Part shown: positions 18,440-26,973 of the stretch, in pieces
Numbering within the stretch: position 1 is the stretch's first letter
How the letters are laid out: every line of letters begins with the position of its first letter
Source of the DNA: DATLXU01 sp035575515
GTDB taxonomy: Bacteria > Acidobacteriota > Blastocatellia > UBA7656
Direction of reading: 5' to 3'
Assembly: GCA_035575515.1 (NCBI GenBank)
Contig: DATLXU010000079.1
Location: forward strand, 38,686-102,685
Length of the DNA stretch: 64,000 nucleotides
Notes under the pieces: model-generated
Databases searched by the model: none
Seen by the model: the letters and a program-made list of their open reading frames with translations, nothing else
What the model was told of the DNA's origin: nothing
Position numbers and translations under genes: made by a program

Positions 18440-19489
18440 TCATCCAAAAGTGACCGAGAGTTCGCGTCCGAAATTGAATTGAGGTCGGCGGCGCGACTTG
18501 AGCGCCTTCGTGCCCGTTTGCGAAAGAGCCGTCACAAGAATCGGCATCGCAATAGTCGGATCGCACAAAACAGAAACAGTCTTCGCGTCTTTTGCGACGC
18601 GGCCCCACGTCTGCGCCTCTTCGAAGCTGCGCCCGCTAGTTGCGCTCGATTCGGGCAGGTCAAGTCCTATCTGCAATGCGTACTTGTGGCCGCGCAGGCT
18701 TTGCTTGATTATCGAAGCCGTAACTTCCGTCTGATGCAGGAAGCTCTTTGGCGGGCCGCCGCCGAAAAGCACAACTGCGGTGTTGACGCTCTTGGCCATC
18801 GCTTGCGCCGCTTCGACCACATCTTGAATGATGTCGAATTGAAATGGGTTCTTGCGATTGATGCGCGAAGTGGCGATGCCAACTGCAATCGCGGAATCGG
18901 CAACGCCCGGACAGAAGATTGGAACCTTCGCTTTATAAGCCGATGTGAGTATGCCGTCTTCCGTGGCAATCTCTGCAAGCTCGCGCCCTAACAGGTGCAA
19001 AAACTCGCGCGTCGAATAGGGCCGCGAATGATCGAGCGTGTTTGCGAAATTGCCGACCCACTCGTCGGCCTCGCGGTATTCATGCTCGCTTGCGAGCGTG
19101 TCGTAGAAGCGGCCAACCTGCGCGTCCTGCAATTCCTCGTCGGTCCACGCAGGCGAAGTCTGATAGTGATAGCGGCCAAGAGTTTCGTGCAGGTCGTGAA
19201 AAAGGTTCGCGCCCGTCGAGACGACCACATCAACGTAGTGGTTCTTTATCAAATAAGAGATGAGCCGCCGCATGCCAGCCGCGACCAGCGCGCCCGACAA
19301 TCCCATAAAGACCGTCGCGTTGTCCGACAGCATATCGAGCCACAGGTTGTGCGAATCGGCAAGCGCGCGAGCCTGAAAGCCTGCGCCTTCCATCTTCGTC
19401 AGTAACCCTGCGACCGAGCGATCACGGTCTATTTGAACGGGTCGGGTCGGATTGGTCAAATACTTCGAGCTTTTCTGTTTTCTCATCAT
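18440..19489 (-). CDS. Deoxyhypusine synthase-like protein, probable homospermidine synthase (speY type)
   Basis: 349 residues of the deoxyhypusine synthase fold: TVFMGLSGALVAAGMRRLIS, VVVSTGANLFHDLHETLG, KVPIFCPGVADSAIAVGI and VVLFGGGPPKSFLHQ. Bacteria lack eIF5A. In the cyanobacterium Anabaena a deoxyhypusine synthase homologue (SpeY) is required for homospermidine, alongside SpeA and SpeB, and the same trio occurs here, so homospermidine synthesis from putrescine is the inferred role. The segment aligning with the eukaryotic SWGKI active site reads TWGRV, with Arg where the lysine that forms the imine intermediate is expected, so the mechanism or specificity may differ. It sits between speA and speB, with palindromic repeats on both sides. 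Confidence 0.82.
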   Translation of the reverse strand: MMRKQKSSKYLTNPTRPVQIDRDRSVAGLLTKMEGAGFQARALADSHNLWLDMLSDNATVFMGLSGALVAAGMRRLISYLIKNHYVDVVVSTGANLFHDLHETLGRYHYQTSPAWTDEELQDAQVGRFYDTLASEHEYREADEWVGNFANTLDHSRPYSTREFLHLLGRELAEIATEDGILTSAYKAKVPIFCPGVADSAIAVGIATSRINRKNPFQFDIIQDVVEAAQAMAKSVNTAVVLFGGGPPKSFLHQTEVTASIIKQSLRGHKYALQIGLDLPESSATSGRSFEEAQTWGRVAKDAKTVSVLCDPTIAMPILVTALSQTGTKALKSRRRPQFNFGRELSVTFG

Positions 19490-19498
19490 TGCTGTTTC

Positions 19499-19597
19499 GT
19501 CCTTAGTCCTTTGTCATTTGTCCTTTGTCGTTTCCCGTGAGTGTGTCGCTTCGTCTCCTCACAATGCAAAGGACAAAGGGCGAAGGACAAATGACCA
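19499..19597. repeat. Word palindrome (GTCCTTTGTCATTT type)
   Basis: Left arm 19499-19530 (GTCCTTAGTCCTTTGTCATT...) pairs with the right arm 19566-19597 (GCAAAGGACAAAGGGCGAAG...). It occupies the whole gap between speA and the speY-like gene and abuts the speA stop codon. Confidence 0.75.
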
Positions 19598-21496
19598 CTA
19601 TTCAAGATATGTGTATCGGTTGATGTCGCTCTCATATTGCTTGATGAGCGCGTCGGCTTCTTCCTGCGTCATCAGCCCTGCGGCGACGCGCGCTTTTGTC
19701 ATCCGCGCGAAGTTATCCCATGCCTGATTCTTGTCGTAGCGGGCGAACGCAATCATATCGCCGACGCGGCTGCCCGGAACGATCTTCTTGATGTGATAGC
19801 GCCCTTCCGTGTCAATTATGACGTGAGCTTCGTTTGGCCGACCAAACAGGTTGTGATAGCTCCCCATCACTTCCTGGTACGCGCCCACTAAAAATATCGC
19901 TATGTAATATGGCTCGCCCGTGAACGGATGAAGCTCCAGCACCTCTTTCACGTCTTTCAAATCAACGAACTTGTCAATGTGACCGTCCGAGTCGCACGTT
20001 ATGTCGACGAATGTCGCGTAATCCGTAGGCTGCTCGTTCAACCGGTGAATCGGCATTATCGGGAACAACTGATCAATGGCCCAATGATCCGGCGCGGAGC
20101 GAAACACTGAAAAGTTGCAGAGGTACTTTGACGCTAAGATTTTCTTCAGTTCGTCAAACTCTTCTTCCTGCACTTTGGCGTTTTGCGCAAACTTCGACGC
20201 GCGCGCGCAGACTTCCCAGAACAACACTTCGCCTTTCGCACGGTCTTCGAGGCTTATGAGTCCGAGATTGAATTGCGTGTGAAGCTCGTCCTTGTGATCG
20301 AGCGCATCGTGATAGTACTCGCGATAGTTCTTCGAGTTTATGTCGTCGTAGAGAGCCTTGAGTTCGGCTATCACCTGCGGGTCGTCTTCATCAACGGTGA
20401 CTTCGGGCTGGTCGTCTGCGAAGGTTTCTATCTCGTCGCGGATCGAAGTGATGAAGACCGCGTGATAAGCCGACAGCGCGCGCCCGCTTTCGGTCACAAG
20501 GTTCGGCTCCGGCACATTCTCATCTTCGCAGACAGACTTGATTGTATAGACGACGTCGTTTGCGAACTCCTGCGCCGTGTAGTTTACGGATGATTCAAAA
20601 GTAGTCTTTGAGCCGTCGTAGTCGACGCCCATGCCGCCGCCAATGTCGAGATATTCGATGTCGACGTGCATCTGGCGAATCTTCGAATAGACGCGAGCGG
20701 CTTCCTTCATCGCCGCTTTCACGCGCTTGATGTCGGTTATCTGCGAGCCTATGTGAAAATGCAATAGCTTGAGCGCGTCTATCATCTCGAATTCGCGCAG
20801 GAGCCGTATGCATTCGAGCATCTCCGATGGCGTCAGCCCGAACTTGGCCGACTCGCCGCCCGACGAAGCCCACTTGCCTGAACCCTTAGAGTAGAGCTTC
20901 GCGCGCAGCCCTATCATCGGGTGCACACCTGTCTCCTGCGCGCGGCGAATAATCACCTTTAGCTCATTTAATTTTTCGACGACTATAATGACGCGCTTGC
21001 CGATCTGAATCCCCATCAGCGCGAGGTTGATGAACGGCTCGTCTTTGAACCCATTGCAGATGAGCAAAGAGTCGGGCGTTTGATCTAAGGAGAGCGCGGC
21101 GTAAAGCTCGGCCTTCGAGCCGCACTCGACGCCGAAGTTGTACTTCGAGCCTTCGCGCAGGAATTCTTCGACAACTTCGCGGCGCGGATTGACCTTCATC
21201 GGGAAGACGCCGAAGTGGCCGCCCGCATAATTGAACTCGCGCGAGGCGTCCTGAAAGGCGCGGTGGAGCTTCTTCAACTGGTTCGTGAGAATTTGCGGGA
21301 AACGAAGCAGGATGGGAAGCTGCAATCGGCGCTGCTCTACCAGATCGTCTATCAACTCTTTGACGTCGACAGATCGAGCATCGCCTTCAGCGGGGCGCAC
21401 GGCAAGATGTCCTTTTCGGTTTACCTCAAAGTATCCCGCTCCCCAGTTCTCCACACCATAGGTCTGAATGACCTCTTCAAGTGTGACGTTTTTCAT
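19598..21496 (-). CDS. speA: Biosynthetic arginine decarboxylase
   Basis: 632 residues, the usual length of SpeA. It is a PLP enzyme of the alanine-racemase fold: FGVFPMKVNPRREVVEEFL contains the Schiff-base lysine, LLHFHIGSQITDIKR and YLDIGGGMGVDYDGS bind the phosphate, and the C-terminal region (SVFRSAPDHWAIDQLFPIMP; LGAYQE-type segment) is typical of the group. It converts arginine to agmatine. It is the first gene of the cluster, followed by the speY-like gene and speB, so agmatine to putrescine to homospermidine is the inferred path. It is divergent from the DUF4912 gene. Confidence 0.96.
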   Translation of the reverse strand: MKNVTLEEVIQTYGVENWGAGYFEVNRKGHLAVRPAEGDARSVDVKELIDDLVEQRRLQLPILLRFPQILTNQLKKLHRAFQDASREFNYAGGHFGVFPMKVNPRREVVEEFLREGSKYNFGVECGSKAELYAALSLDQTPDSLLICNGFKDEPFINLALMGIQIGKRVIIVVEKLNELKVIIRRAQETGVHPMIGLRAKLYSKGSGKWASSGGESAKFGLTPSEMLECIRLLREFEMIDALKLLHFHIGSQITDIKRVKAAMKEAARVYSKIRQMHVDIEYLDIGGGMGVDYDGSKTTFESSVNYTAQEFANDVVYTIKSVCEDENVPEPNLVTESGRALSAYHAVFITSIRDEIETFADDQPEVTVDEDDPQVIAELKALYDDINSKNYREYYHDALDHKDELHTQFNLGLISLEDRAKGEVLFWEVCARASKFAQNAKVQEEEFDELKKILASKYLCNFSVFRSAPDHWAIDQLFPIMPIHRLNEQPTDYATFVDITCDSDGHIDKFVDLKDVKEVLELHPFTGEPYYIAIFLVGAYQEVMGSYHNLFGRPNEAHVIIDTEGRYHIKKIVPGSRVGDMIAFARYDKNQAWDNFARMTKARVAAGLMTQEEADALIKQYESDINRYTYLE

Positions 21497-21738
21497 CTAT
21501 AGCCTTCCCCGCCGGACGTACATGCCGTGAAAATGGACGGACTTACAAGTGATTGAATTTATCAGATTGAGACAGCGAGTGTAAAGAACTTTTTTTCTTG
21601 AGCCTTGCGCGCATCTTGCATGTAATCGCTGATTATTCAAGGGGCTACGGGCGCATCGGGGCTTTAGAATTTGGGTGAAAACTGACTTTCAACTCTTATC
21701 GGTATCAACACTTCGCATTTCGGGCGCTGCTCGATTGC

Positions 21739-21767
21739 TTGACACCCCGCCGCGCATCACTTACAAA
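21739..21767 (+). promoter_or_regulatory. Sigma70-type promoter for DUF4912-GH57
   Basis: A consensus TTGACA at 21739-21744, 17 bases, then TACAAA at 21762-21767. The start codon at 21801 would have a leader of about 25-30 bases containing an AAAGGAG site. Confidence 0.55.
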
Positions 21768-21800
21768 GTTAGTTTCACCTTGAAGCAAAGGAGTCGCTCC

Positions 21801-22802
21801 ATGTTCGTCTTACGACCTTCCTCGCCGCTCAGAACTTTTCAGCCGGAACGCGCGCCGCAGCCCGTAGAACCCATAGAGATAACGCTGCTTGCGGACATCG
21901 AAGCTCCCGCTGAACCTTACATTGATCCCGGTCTGCCCGTGCCCGAAGACTACGACGTCGACATCATTCGCGCTTTGCTTCAAGACCCGTTTCGCATATT
22001 TATTTACTGGGAGGTGAGAGAAGAAAGCCTTGCTGCGCTCACCAGATATTTCTCCGCCGAAGACGCGACCCGGTTTCGCACAGTGCTGAAGCTCAGAGAT
22101 GTTGAGGGAGGACAAGAACCGCTGTTTGAAGTCGGACGACGAGGCCGCTACTGGATGATGGTCTTCCCCGACCGCGAATATGAATTTGAGATAGGGGTTC
22201 ATTCGCCCGCGCACGGTTACATCATGCTCGTTCGCTCGAATCGCGTGCGCACGCCGCGCGGGACCGTCTCGCCTGTGCCTCCGCAGGAAGATCGGTATCG
22301 AATGAGTCCTCCTGAATTCGTTCAGGTTATGGAAGCCTCGGGCTTCGGCGCGCAGCAGGCCCTGGGCATAACCGTAGCAGCCATGCCCGGCGCGCACGCG
22401 GAGGCCGAACCGCTCACTGCGGCGCTCACTAAACTTCCTGACGCTGTGCGGACGGCTGTGCTTGTTGCGGGCGCGGGCGGCGAGCTTACCTATCAGATGA
22501 TTGAGGAGTTGCCCGAACCGCTCAGAAGCGAGTTATTAAAATTATGGTTTGCAAGCGGCGGGCAGATAACGGCTGCGGGATTGATGCATTACCTGCCTGA
22601 GCTGTTGCGCGAAGCGATTGAAGACGAGCGCGAGTTGATAGGCGATCACGTTCACCCGCTGCACGTCGCGCCGCGCTTTTTCGTCGGCGCATCCGAAAAC
22701 GCCGCGTGGCCCGGACAGGAATTCCAACTGCCCGCGCTGCCACAAGGAAGAGTTCCTGGTTCATTGTCTCCGGTTTCTAGTTGGACGCTCAAAGGTATGT
22801 AA
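21801..22802 (+). CDS. DUF4912 domain protein next to the glycogen branching enzyme
   Basis: 333 residues. The core (about residues 50-150) is the DUF4912 fold with YDVDIIRALLQDPFRIFIYW, EVREESLAAL, FEVGRRGRYWMMVFPDREYE and FEIGVHSPAHGYIML. This is an Ig/SPOR-like small domain found next to GH57 or glycogen genes; its function is unknown. The start at 21801 has AAAGGAG 9 bases upstream; an earlier frame-open start at 21675 would run through the promoter. The last 15 or so residues (VPGSLSPVSSWTLKGM) are encoded by the left arm of a word palindrome, so the natural C-terminus has probably been altered by the repeat. Confidence 0.8.
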   Translation: MFVLRPSSPLRTFQPERAPQPVEPIEITLLADIEAPAEPYIDPGLPVPEDYDVDIIRALLQDPFRIFIYWEVREESLAALTRYFSAEDATRFRTVLKLRDVEGGQEPLFEVGRRGRYWMMVFPDREYEFEIGVHSPAHGYIMLVRSNRVRTPRGTVSPVPPQEDRYRMSPPEFVQVMEASGFGAQQALGITVAAMPGAHAEAEPLTAALTKLPDAVRTAVLVAGAGGELTYQMIEELPEPLRSELLKLWFASGGQITAAGLMHYLPELLREAIEDERELIGDHVHPLHVAPRFFVGASENAAWPGQEFQLPALPQGRVPGSLSPVSSWTLKGM

Positions 22803-22861
22803 GAACTGGAACAGGCCAGACCAGAAATTATAAACGAGAAACCAGAAACCAAGAATGGAAC
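22752..22861. repeat. Word palindrome (GGTTTCT / AGAAACC type) spanning a stop and a start codon
   Basis: Left arm GTTCCTGGTTCATTGTCTCC... from 22752 pairs imperfectly with the right arm at about 22820-22861 (...GAGAAACCAGAAACCAAG...). It provides the 3' end of the DUF4912 gene and contains the ATG of the GH57 gene at 22855. Confidence 0.55.
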
Positions 22862-24438
22862 AAGGACTTCTTGCTATAGTGCTTCATGCGCACCTGCCTT
22901 TTGTGCGCCACCCTGAATATCCTGAGTTTTTGGAAGAAGACTGGCTCTTTGAAGCCATCAGCGAAACCTACATCCCGCTGCTGAGCACCTTTGAAGGCTG
23001 CGCGCTCGATGGCGTCCCCGTGCGCGTGACGATGGGACTCACGCCGCCGCTTTGCGAGATGCTCGCAGACCCGCTGCTTCAGGACCGCTACCTCCGCCAC
23101 GTTAACAAACTCGTCGAGTTGTGTGAGCGTGAGATTGAGCGCACGCGCGACCAGTGGCCGCTTAACGAAACCGCGAAGATGTATCACCGCCACTTCTCGC
23201 GAGCGCGCGACCTGTTTGAGAATCGCTACCACCGCAACCTGCTCAACGGCTTTCGCGCGCTTCAGGAAGCGGGCGCGATTGACATAATAACCTGCGGCGC
23301 AACTCACGGATTTCTGCCGCTGATTCACCGCCGCGAGGCCCGCCGCGCGCAGATCGAAGTTGGCCGCCGAAATTACATCAAACACTTTGGCCGCCAGCCG
23401 CAAGGGATGTGGCTGCCCGAATGCGCTTACGATTATGGCCTCGACGAGCTTGTGCGCGACGCGGGGATTCGATTCTTCTTCGTCGACGCGCACGCCATTA
23501 TGTTCGGCACGCCGCAGCCGCGTCGCGGCATCTACGCGCCTGTCATTTTGCCATCGGGCGTCGCCGCGTTTGCGCGCGATGTCGAGACGAGCGAGCAGGT
23601 GTGGAGTTCGGACATAGGCTATCCGGGCGATCCCGATTATCGAGAGTTCTACCGCGATCTTGGATTCGACGCCGATTACGAATATATAAAGCCCTACCTG
23701 CACAGCGACGGCGTCAGGCGCAATCTCGGAATTAAATATTACCGCGTGACGGGCAAAGTTGATCTGGGGCAGAAACAGCATTACGTGCCGGAATGGGCTG
23801 TGGGCAAAGCCGCGCAGCACGCGGGCCACTTCATGTTCAACCGGCAGGCGCAGGCTCGCTATCTCCGTTCAGTGCTTGGCCGCAAGCCGATGATAGTTTC
23901 GCCGTATGACGCGGAGCTGTTCGGCCACTGGTGGTTCGAAGGACCGCAGTTCCTAAATTACCTGATTCGCAAGATTCATTTCGATCAGAACGAGATTCGA
24001 CTTGCGACGCCGCTCGACTACTTGAACGAATACGACGACAACCAGCATCAGCAGATAAGCACATCGTCGTGGGGCGCGGAAGGCTATTATCGCGTATGGA
24101 TCAACGGCGAGAACGAATGGATGTACCTGCACCAGCACGTCGCCGAAGATCGTATGATCGAGCTTGCGCGCGAGCACCCAAACGCTGATGGACTCTTGCG
24201 CCGCGCATTGAATCAAGCCGCGCGCGAATTGCTGCTGGCTGAAAGCTCTGATTGGGCATTCATCATAACGACGGCGACCAGCGTTCAATACGCGAAGAAA
24301 CGATTCCGCGACCACATCCACCGCTTCAACAGGCTCTACGAGATGATCAAGCGAAATGAGATTGACGAGCGGTGGTTAATCGAGGTCGAATCCCGCGACA
24401 CGATCTTTCAGGAGATTGATTACCGCGTTTATCAATAG
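22855..24438 (+). CDS. GH57 1,4-alpha-glucan branching enzyme
   Basis: 527 residues. GH57 conserved regions are present in order: VLHAHLPFVRHPEYPEFLEE (region 1), GATHGFLPL (region 2), GMWLPECAYDYG with the nucleophile Glu (region 3), SPYDAELFGHWWFEGP with the acid/base Asp (region 4), and STSSWGAEGYYRVWINGENE near the C-terminal DUF1957 region. It creates alpha-1,6 branches in glycogen by transglycosylation. Length and motifs match the TK1436/TTHA1902 type rather than GH57 amylases. It is paired with the DUF4912 gene; no other glycogen gene is in the window. The ATG lies in a palindrome arm and has no obvious Shine-Dalgarno. Confidence 0.92.
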   Translation: MEQGLLAIVLHAHLPFVRHPEYPEFLEEDWLFEAISETYIPLLSTFEGCALDGVPVRVTMGLTPPLCEMLADPLLQDRYLRHVNKLVELCEREIERTRDQWPLNETAKMYHRHFSRARDLFENRYHRNLLNGFRALQEAGAIDIITCGATHGFLPLIHRREARRAQIEVGRRNYIKHFGRQPQGMWLPECAYDYGLDELVRDAGIRFFFVDAHAIMFGTPQPRRGIYAPVILPSGVAAFARDVETSEQVWSSDIGYPGDPDYREFYRDLGFDADYEYIKPYLHSDGVRRNLGIKYYRVTGKVDLGQKQHYVPEWAVGKAAQHAGHFMFNRQAQARYLRSVLGRKPMIVSPYDAELFGHWWFEGPQFLNYLIRKIHFDQNEIRLATPLDYLNEYDDNQHQQISTSSWGAEGYYRVWINGENEWMYLHQHVAEDRMIELAREHPNADGLLRRALNQAARELLLAESSDWAFIITTATSVQYAKKRFRDHIHRFNRLYEMIKRNEIDERWLIEVESRDTIFQEIDYRVYQ

Positions 24439-24499
24439 GGCGAGTGGAACAGTCAATCTAACCTTAGTCACTTTATGAGCGGCTTTCATTATCATTCAT

Positions 24500-24519
24500 G
24501 GCTTGAAGCGGCTCAAGCC
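24500..24519. terminator. Hairpin between convergent genes
   Basis: GGCTTGA (24500-24506) and TCAAGCC (24513-24519) with a 6-base loop, between GH57 and the MaoC-like gene. No T-run. Confidence 0.4.
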
Positions 24520-24539
24520 GCAGGCGTGAATCCACCACG

Positions 24540-25367
24540 TCATTTCACCCGCGGGCGGTAAATCGCAGTGTGGCGCACCTGCTGGACTATGCGATTTGAG
24601 TTTGCGACCAACAGCAAATCCACGACGACAAACTCATGGCCCTTGCGCTCATAGCAATCGCGTATGCGGCCACGGGCGGAAATGGTTTCGCCGCTGCGCG
24701 CAAAGCTCCAGTTAATCACATCGCTTGCCGCGTGAATCCATGGGCCGAGCTTGAAGTTGCGCATCAATATCTGATTCGCGAGGTTAAGATAGACAATCGG
24801 ATGCGCGACTGCGCTCGGCCCGAAGTAAATCGGCAGCCGCTCGCCTATAATTTCAAGCAAAGACGTATCGGCGAGGTCGAGCCTTTCCGTCACTGCGCCA
24901 AGCACCATGCCTTTGACAAGCGTTTCGCGCGAAGCGACGCAGCGCGAGGCTGAGGGAGGCAGCGGCTTTTCAGGAAAAAATTCAAGGCGCGGCTCGCCAA
25001 GCCACATGAAATCTTCGTCAATCGTTGCAAGCCCGCTTGCGCACACAGCGCCGTCGTCGCGCGAGGCCGTGACTGTAACTTTGATCGGCTCCGCGCTCGC
25101 GTCAACTTCGCCGCGCACTATAACTTCATCATCTTCATAAAACGGATGATGAAACTTCACCTGCATCGAACCGCGCTCAAGCCATGCCCGCTCGAATCTT
25201 TCGACGAGCGGGACTGTCATATAAGCGTAAACGACAACGCCCGGCACAAGCCCGCCGCGAAATCCGTATTGAGATGCAACCGCATCGTCGTGAATCTTAT
25301 TTTCGGATTCGACGGCAGTGTTGCGCGCGCGAACTCTATAGACAGCAAGTTCGTTGTCGCTTGTCAT
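24540..25367 (-). CDS. MaoC-like hotdog dehydratase family protein (double hotdog)
   Basis: 275 residues, long enough for two hotdog domains. The first has HDDAVASQYGFRGGLVPGVV, resembling the MaoC/acyl-dehydratase entry helix, and the strands MQVKFHHPFYEDDEVIVRGE. The second half contains AHPIVYLNLANQILMRNFKL and SFARSGETISARGRIRDCYE. The canonical catalytic Asp-x4-His is not obvious in either half, so activity is uncertain; it may bind or modify an acyl-CoA. It is downstream of another MaoC gene on the same strand, with a palindrome between. Confidence 0.7.
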   Translation of the reverse strand: MTSDNELAVYRVRARNTAVESENKIHDDAVASQYGFRGGLVPGVVVYAYMTVPLVERFERAWLERGSMQVKFHHPFYEDDEVIVRGEVDASAEPIKVTVTASRDDGAVCASGLATIDEDFMWLGEPRLEFFPEKPLPPSASRCVASRETLVKGMVLGAVTERLDLADTSLLEIIGERLPIYFGPSAVAHPIVYLNLANQILMRNFKLGPWIHAASDVINWSFARSGETISARGRIRDCYERKGHEFVVVDLLLVANSNRIVQQVRHTAIYRPRVK

Positions 25368-25375
25368 AAAATCAC

Positions 25376-25447
25376 AGTCCGAAGTCCGAAATCCAGAATG
25401 ATTGACTCCTTCTTCGCATTAGTCAGCCGACTTCGGACTCTTTTTTT
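25376..25447. repeat. Word palindrome (AGTCCGA / TCGGACT) followed by a T-run
   Basis: AGTCCGAAGTC (25376-25386) is perfectly complementary to GACTTCGGACT (25429-25439), followed by seven T (25441-25447). On the plus strand this looks like an intrinsic terminator, yet both flanking genes are on the minus strand. Confidence 0.65.
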
Positions 25448-25907
25448 ACCCGTAATACCGAACGAGCCATTCGGCTGCAAGCGCGGGTTTCTGCCCGCCT
25501 TCGGTTTCGACAACAACGGACCAGATAATCTGAATGCCGCCCGCGACCTCTTCAACCGATTGAAGTGTGAAGCGCGCACGTATCCGCGCACCCGACGCAA
25601 CGGGCGATATGAACCGCAGCCGGTTCAATCCGTAATTGATCCCCATCTTGAAATCGCCGCGGACTGTGACGGCCTGCGCCGCCAGATGCGGCAGCAGCGA
25701 CAGCGTCAAAAAGCCGTGCGCGATTGTGGTCTTGAAAGGCGACTCGGTTTTCGCGCGCTCCGCGTCAATGTGAATCCATTGATGATCTTCGGTCGCGTCG
25801 GCAAATGCATTGATGCGCTGCTGCGTGATTTCAAACCAGTCGCTCGCGCCGACCTCTTCGCCGACCAGTGACTTCAACTCTTCGAGCCCTTCGATCACTC
25901 TTGGCAT
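25446..25907 (-). CDS. MaoC family (R)-specific enoyl-CoA hydratase-like protein
   Basis: 153 residues with a single hotdog domain. The hydratase-2 motif is visible: RINAFADATEDHQWIHIDAE, where Asp and His form the catalytic pair, followed by TIAHGFLTLSLLPHLA and INYGLNRLRFISPVASGARI. Such enzymes hydrate trans-2-enoyl-CoA to the (R)-3-hydroxyacyl-CoA, feeding polyhydroxyalkanoate or fatty-acid routes. The neighbouring double-hotdog gene suggests a shared acyl-CoA context. No polyhydroxyalkanoate genes are near. Confidence 0.85.
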   Translation of the reverse strand: MPRVIEGLEELKSLVGEEVGASDWFEITQQRINAFADATEDHQWIHIDAERAKTESPFKTTIAHGFLTLSLLPHLAAQAVTVRGDFKMGINYGLNRLRFISPVASGARIRARFTLQSVEEVAGGIQIIWSVVVETEGGQKPALAAEWLVRYYG

Positions 25908-26008
25908 GAGTTCCCCTCCCTTTTCCCCAGAAGAAGCTCGATTATATGAAGCTTTGCAGATGAAAGCGACTCTTCCGCGTTGTTTTATCTACACTTCCGA
26001 ACAAGAGG

Positions 26009-26063
26009 GCCGTCGTACTCAAGCAAGCCGCGACGGATCGCGCCGTTGATGGCCGACTCTGAA
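26009..26063 (-). pseudogene. Duplicated 3'-end remnant of the winged-helix gene
   Basis: 55 bases matching 28111-28164 with three substitutions and one indel, same orientation. In the minus strand it encodes the core SAINGAIRRGLLEYDG of the winged-helix tail. The two copies flank the HicBBA and zeta-like block as direct repeats. The rest of 25908-26120 shows no gene. Confidence 0.7.
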
Positions 26064-26078
26064 TGCGGCTCGATGGCT

Positions 26079-26104
26079 CTCGCTACGCAGGTCTGCATAG
26101 CGAG
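26079..26104 (-). terminator. Hairpin downstream of hicA
   Basis: CTCGCTACGCAG and CTGCATAGCGAG form a 12-bp stem with one mismatch and a 2-base loop, 16 bases beyond the HicA stop codon. No clear T-run on either strand. Confidence 0.45.
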
Positions 26105-26120
26105 TTCTGACTGTCATGGC

Positions 26121-26336
26121 TTATTCCTTCCACTCTGATTCTGGAATCTCTTCGCCCTTGAGAATGCTCCTAAGAGTTCCAAGTGGAAGCGTGCGGCCAC
26201 GATGCTCAGGCACTACCACCTGTAAACCTGATGCTGCGTTCCTCCATTTTCGGTGGCTGCCTTTTTGAGAGATCAAATCGAAACCATAACGCTTGAGCAA
26301 AGATTCAACCTCGCGCGCTGTCATTCGCTCGCCCAT
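26121..26336 (-). CDS. hicA: HicA family mRNA interferase toxin
   Basis: 71 residues of the double-stranded-RNA-binding-like HicA fold. TAREVESLLKRYGFDLISQK leads to GSHRKWRN, whose histidine is the catalytic residue, and VVVPEHRGRTLPLGTLRSIL completes the domain. It cleaves mRNA when released from HicB. It overlaps the preceding HicB antitoxin gene by one base (stop/start overlap at 26336), so the order is antitoxin first, as in many hicBA operons. Confidence 0.9.
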   Translation of the reverse strand: MGERMTAREVESLLKRYGFDLISQKGSHRKWRNAASGLQVVVPEHRGRTLPLGTLRSILKGEEIPESEWKE

Positions 26337-26536
26337 TAAATCGTTATCTCCCGCGTGACGGCTCCCGCTGCAAGCTCAATCGGACTTGGCTCAAGGTAAA
26401 GCTCAATCGCTTCTCGAATATTCTCTAATGCTTCTTCTTCTGTCTCTCCAGCCGACGCGCAGCCGGGAAGCTCTGGGCACCACACGGCCCAATCGCCTGT
26501 CTCTGTATCCTGCTCAAGCACAACACGCCATTTCAT
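26336..26536 (-). CDS. hicB: HicB-like antitoxin
   Basis: 66 residues: a partial RNase-H-like HicB fold with VVLEQDTETGDWAVWCPELP, GCASAGETEEEALENIREAI and ELYLEPSP. There is no C-terminal DNA-binding helix-turn-helix or ribbon-helix-helix, so it probably neutralises HicA without classical autoregulation. It is coupled to both neighbours by 1- and 4-base overlaps. Confidence 0.88.
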   Translation of the reverse strand: MKWRVVLEQDTETGDWAVWCPELPGCASAGETEEEALENIREAIELYLEPSPIELAAGAVTREITI

Positions 26537-26757
26537 AAAGCAACCTCCAATCGCGTGACGTATATTTCTGCGCGCAGCCTGCGCTCTAATTCCGTAGGGT
26601 CGGCAGCTTCCAAAAACAGCTCGACAGCTTCAACCAGATTCTCTCGCGCTTCTTCAACCGTGTCGCCCTGACTTGCTATATCAAGCTCCGGGCATAAAGC
26701 AACATAAGCATCATCTTCGCGCTGAATGAGCGCCGTCAATTGCATCTTCTCTTCCAT
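26533..26757 (-). CDS. Second HicB-like antitoxin
   Basis: 74 residues from the ATG at 26757, which has GAGAGG 8 bases upstream; a longer start at 26793 lacks one. LTALIQREDDAYVALCPELD, IASQGDTVEEARENLVEAVE and LFLEAADPTELERRL match the HicB core. It overlaps the next hicB by 4 bases, so the unit is hicB-hicB-hicA. It may be a decoy, a paralogue guarding against another HicA, or an antitoxin whose own toxin was lost. Confidence 0.82.
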   Translation of the reverse strand: MEEKMQLTALIQREDDAYVALCPELDIASQGDTVEEARENLVEAVELFLEAADPTELERRLRAEIYVTRLEVAL

Positions 26758-26973
26758 TGCATCGCCTCTCTTGCCTGTCTTGCAGTTAAGCAAACAGCAT
26801 CACTAGGATGAATGTCAAAGAGATTTTCTTTCGAGCTTCAAGCACGCAGGCGCGACAAAGCTTCACTTCGTCTTGCCGATCTTAGTCTGAAGTAATGGCA
26901 AGAATTGCAGCCCAAACTGACAACTTCATCGGTGATGACTCTGAGGATAACGGAATAGGATTGGACACAAGGA

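Noticed and set aside
22828..23829. Minus-strand open frame of 333 codons opposite the GH57 gene
   Set aside because: Antisense shadow; the plus strand carries all GH57 catalytic motifs.
25146..25871. Plus-strand open frame across both MaoC-like genes
   Set aside because: It runs through the palindrome and out of frame with two recognisable hotdog proteins; no domain seen.
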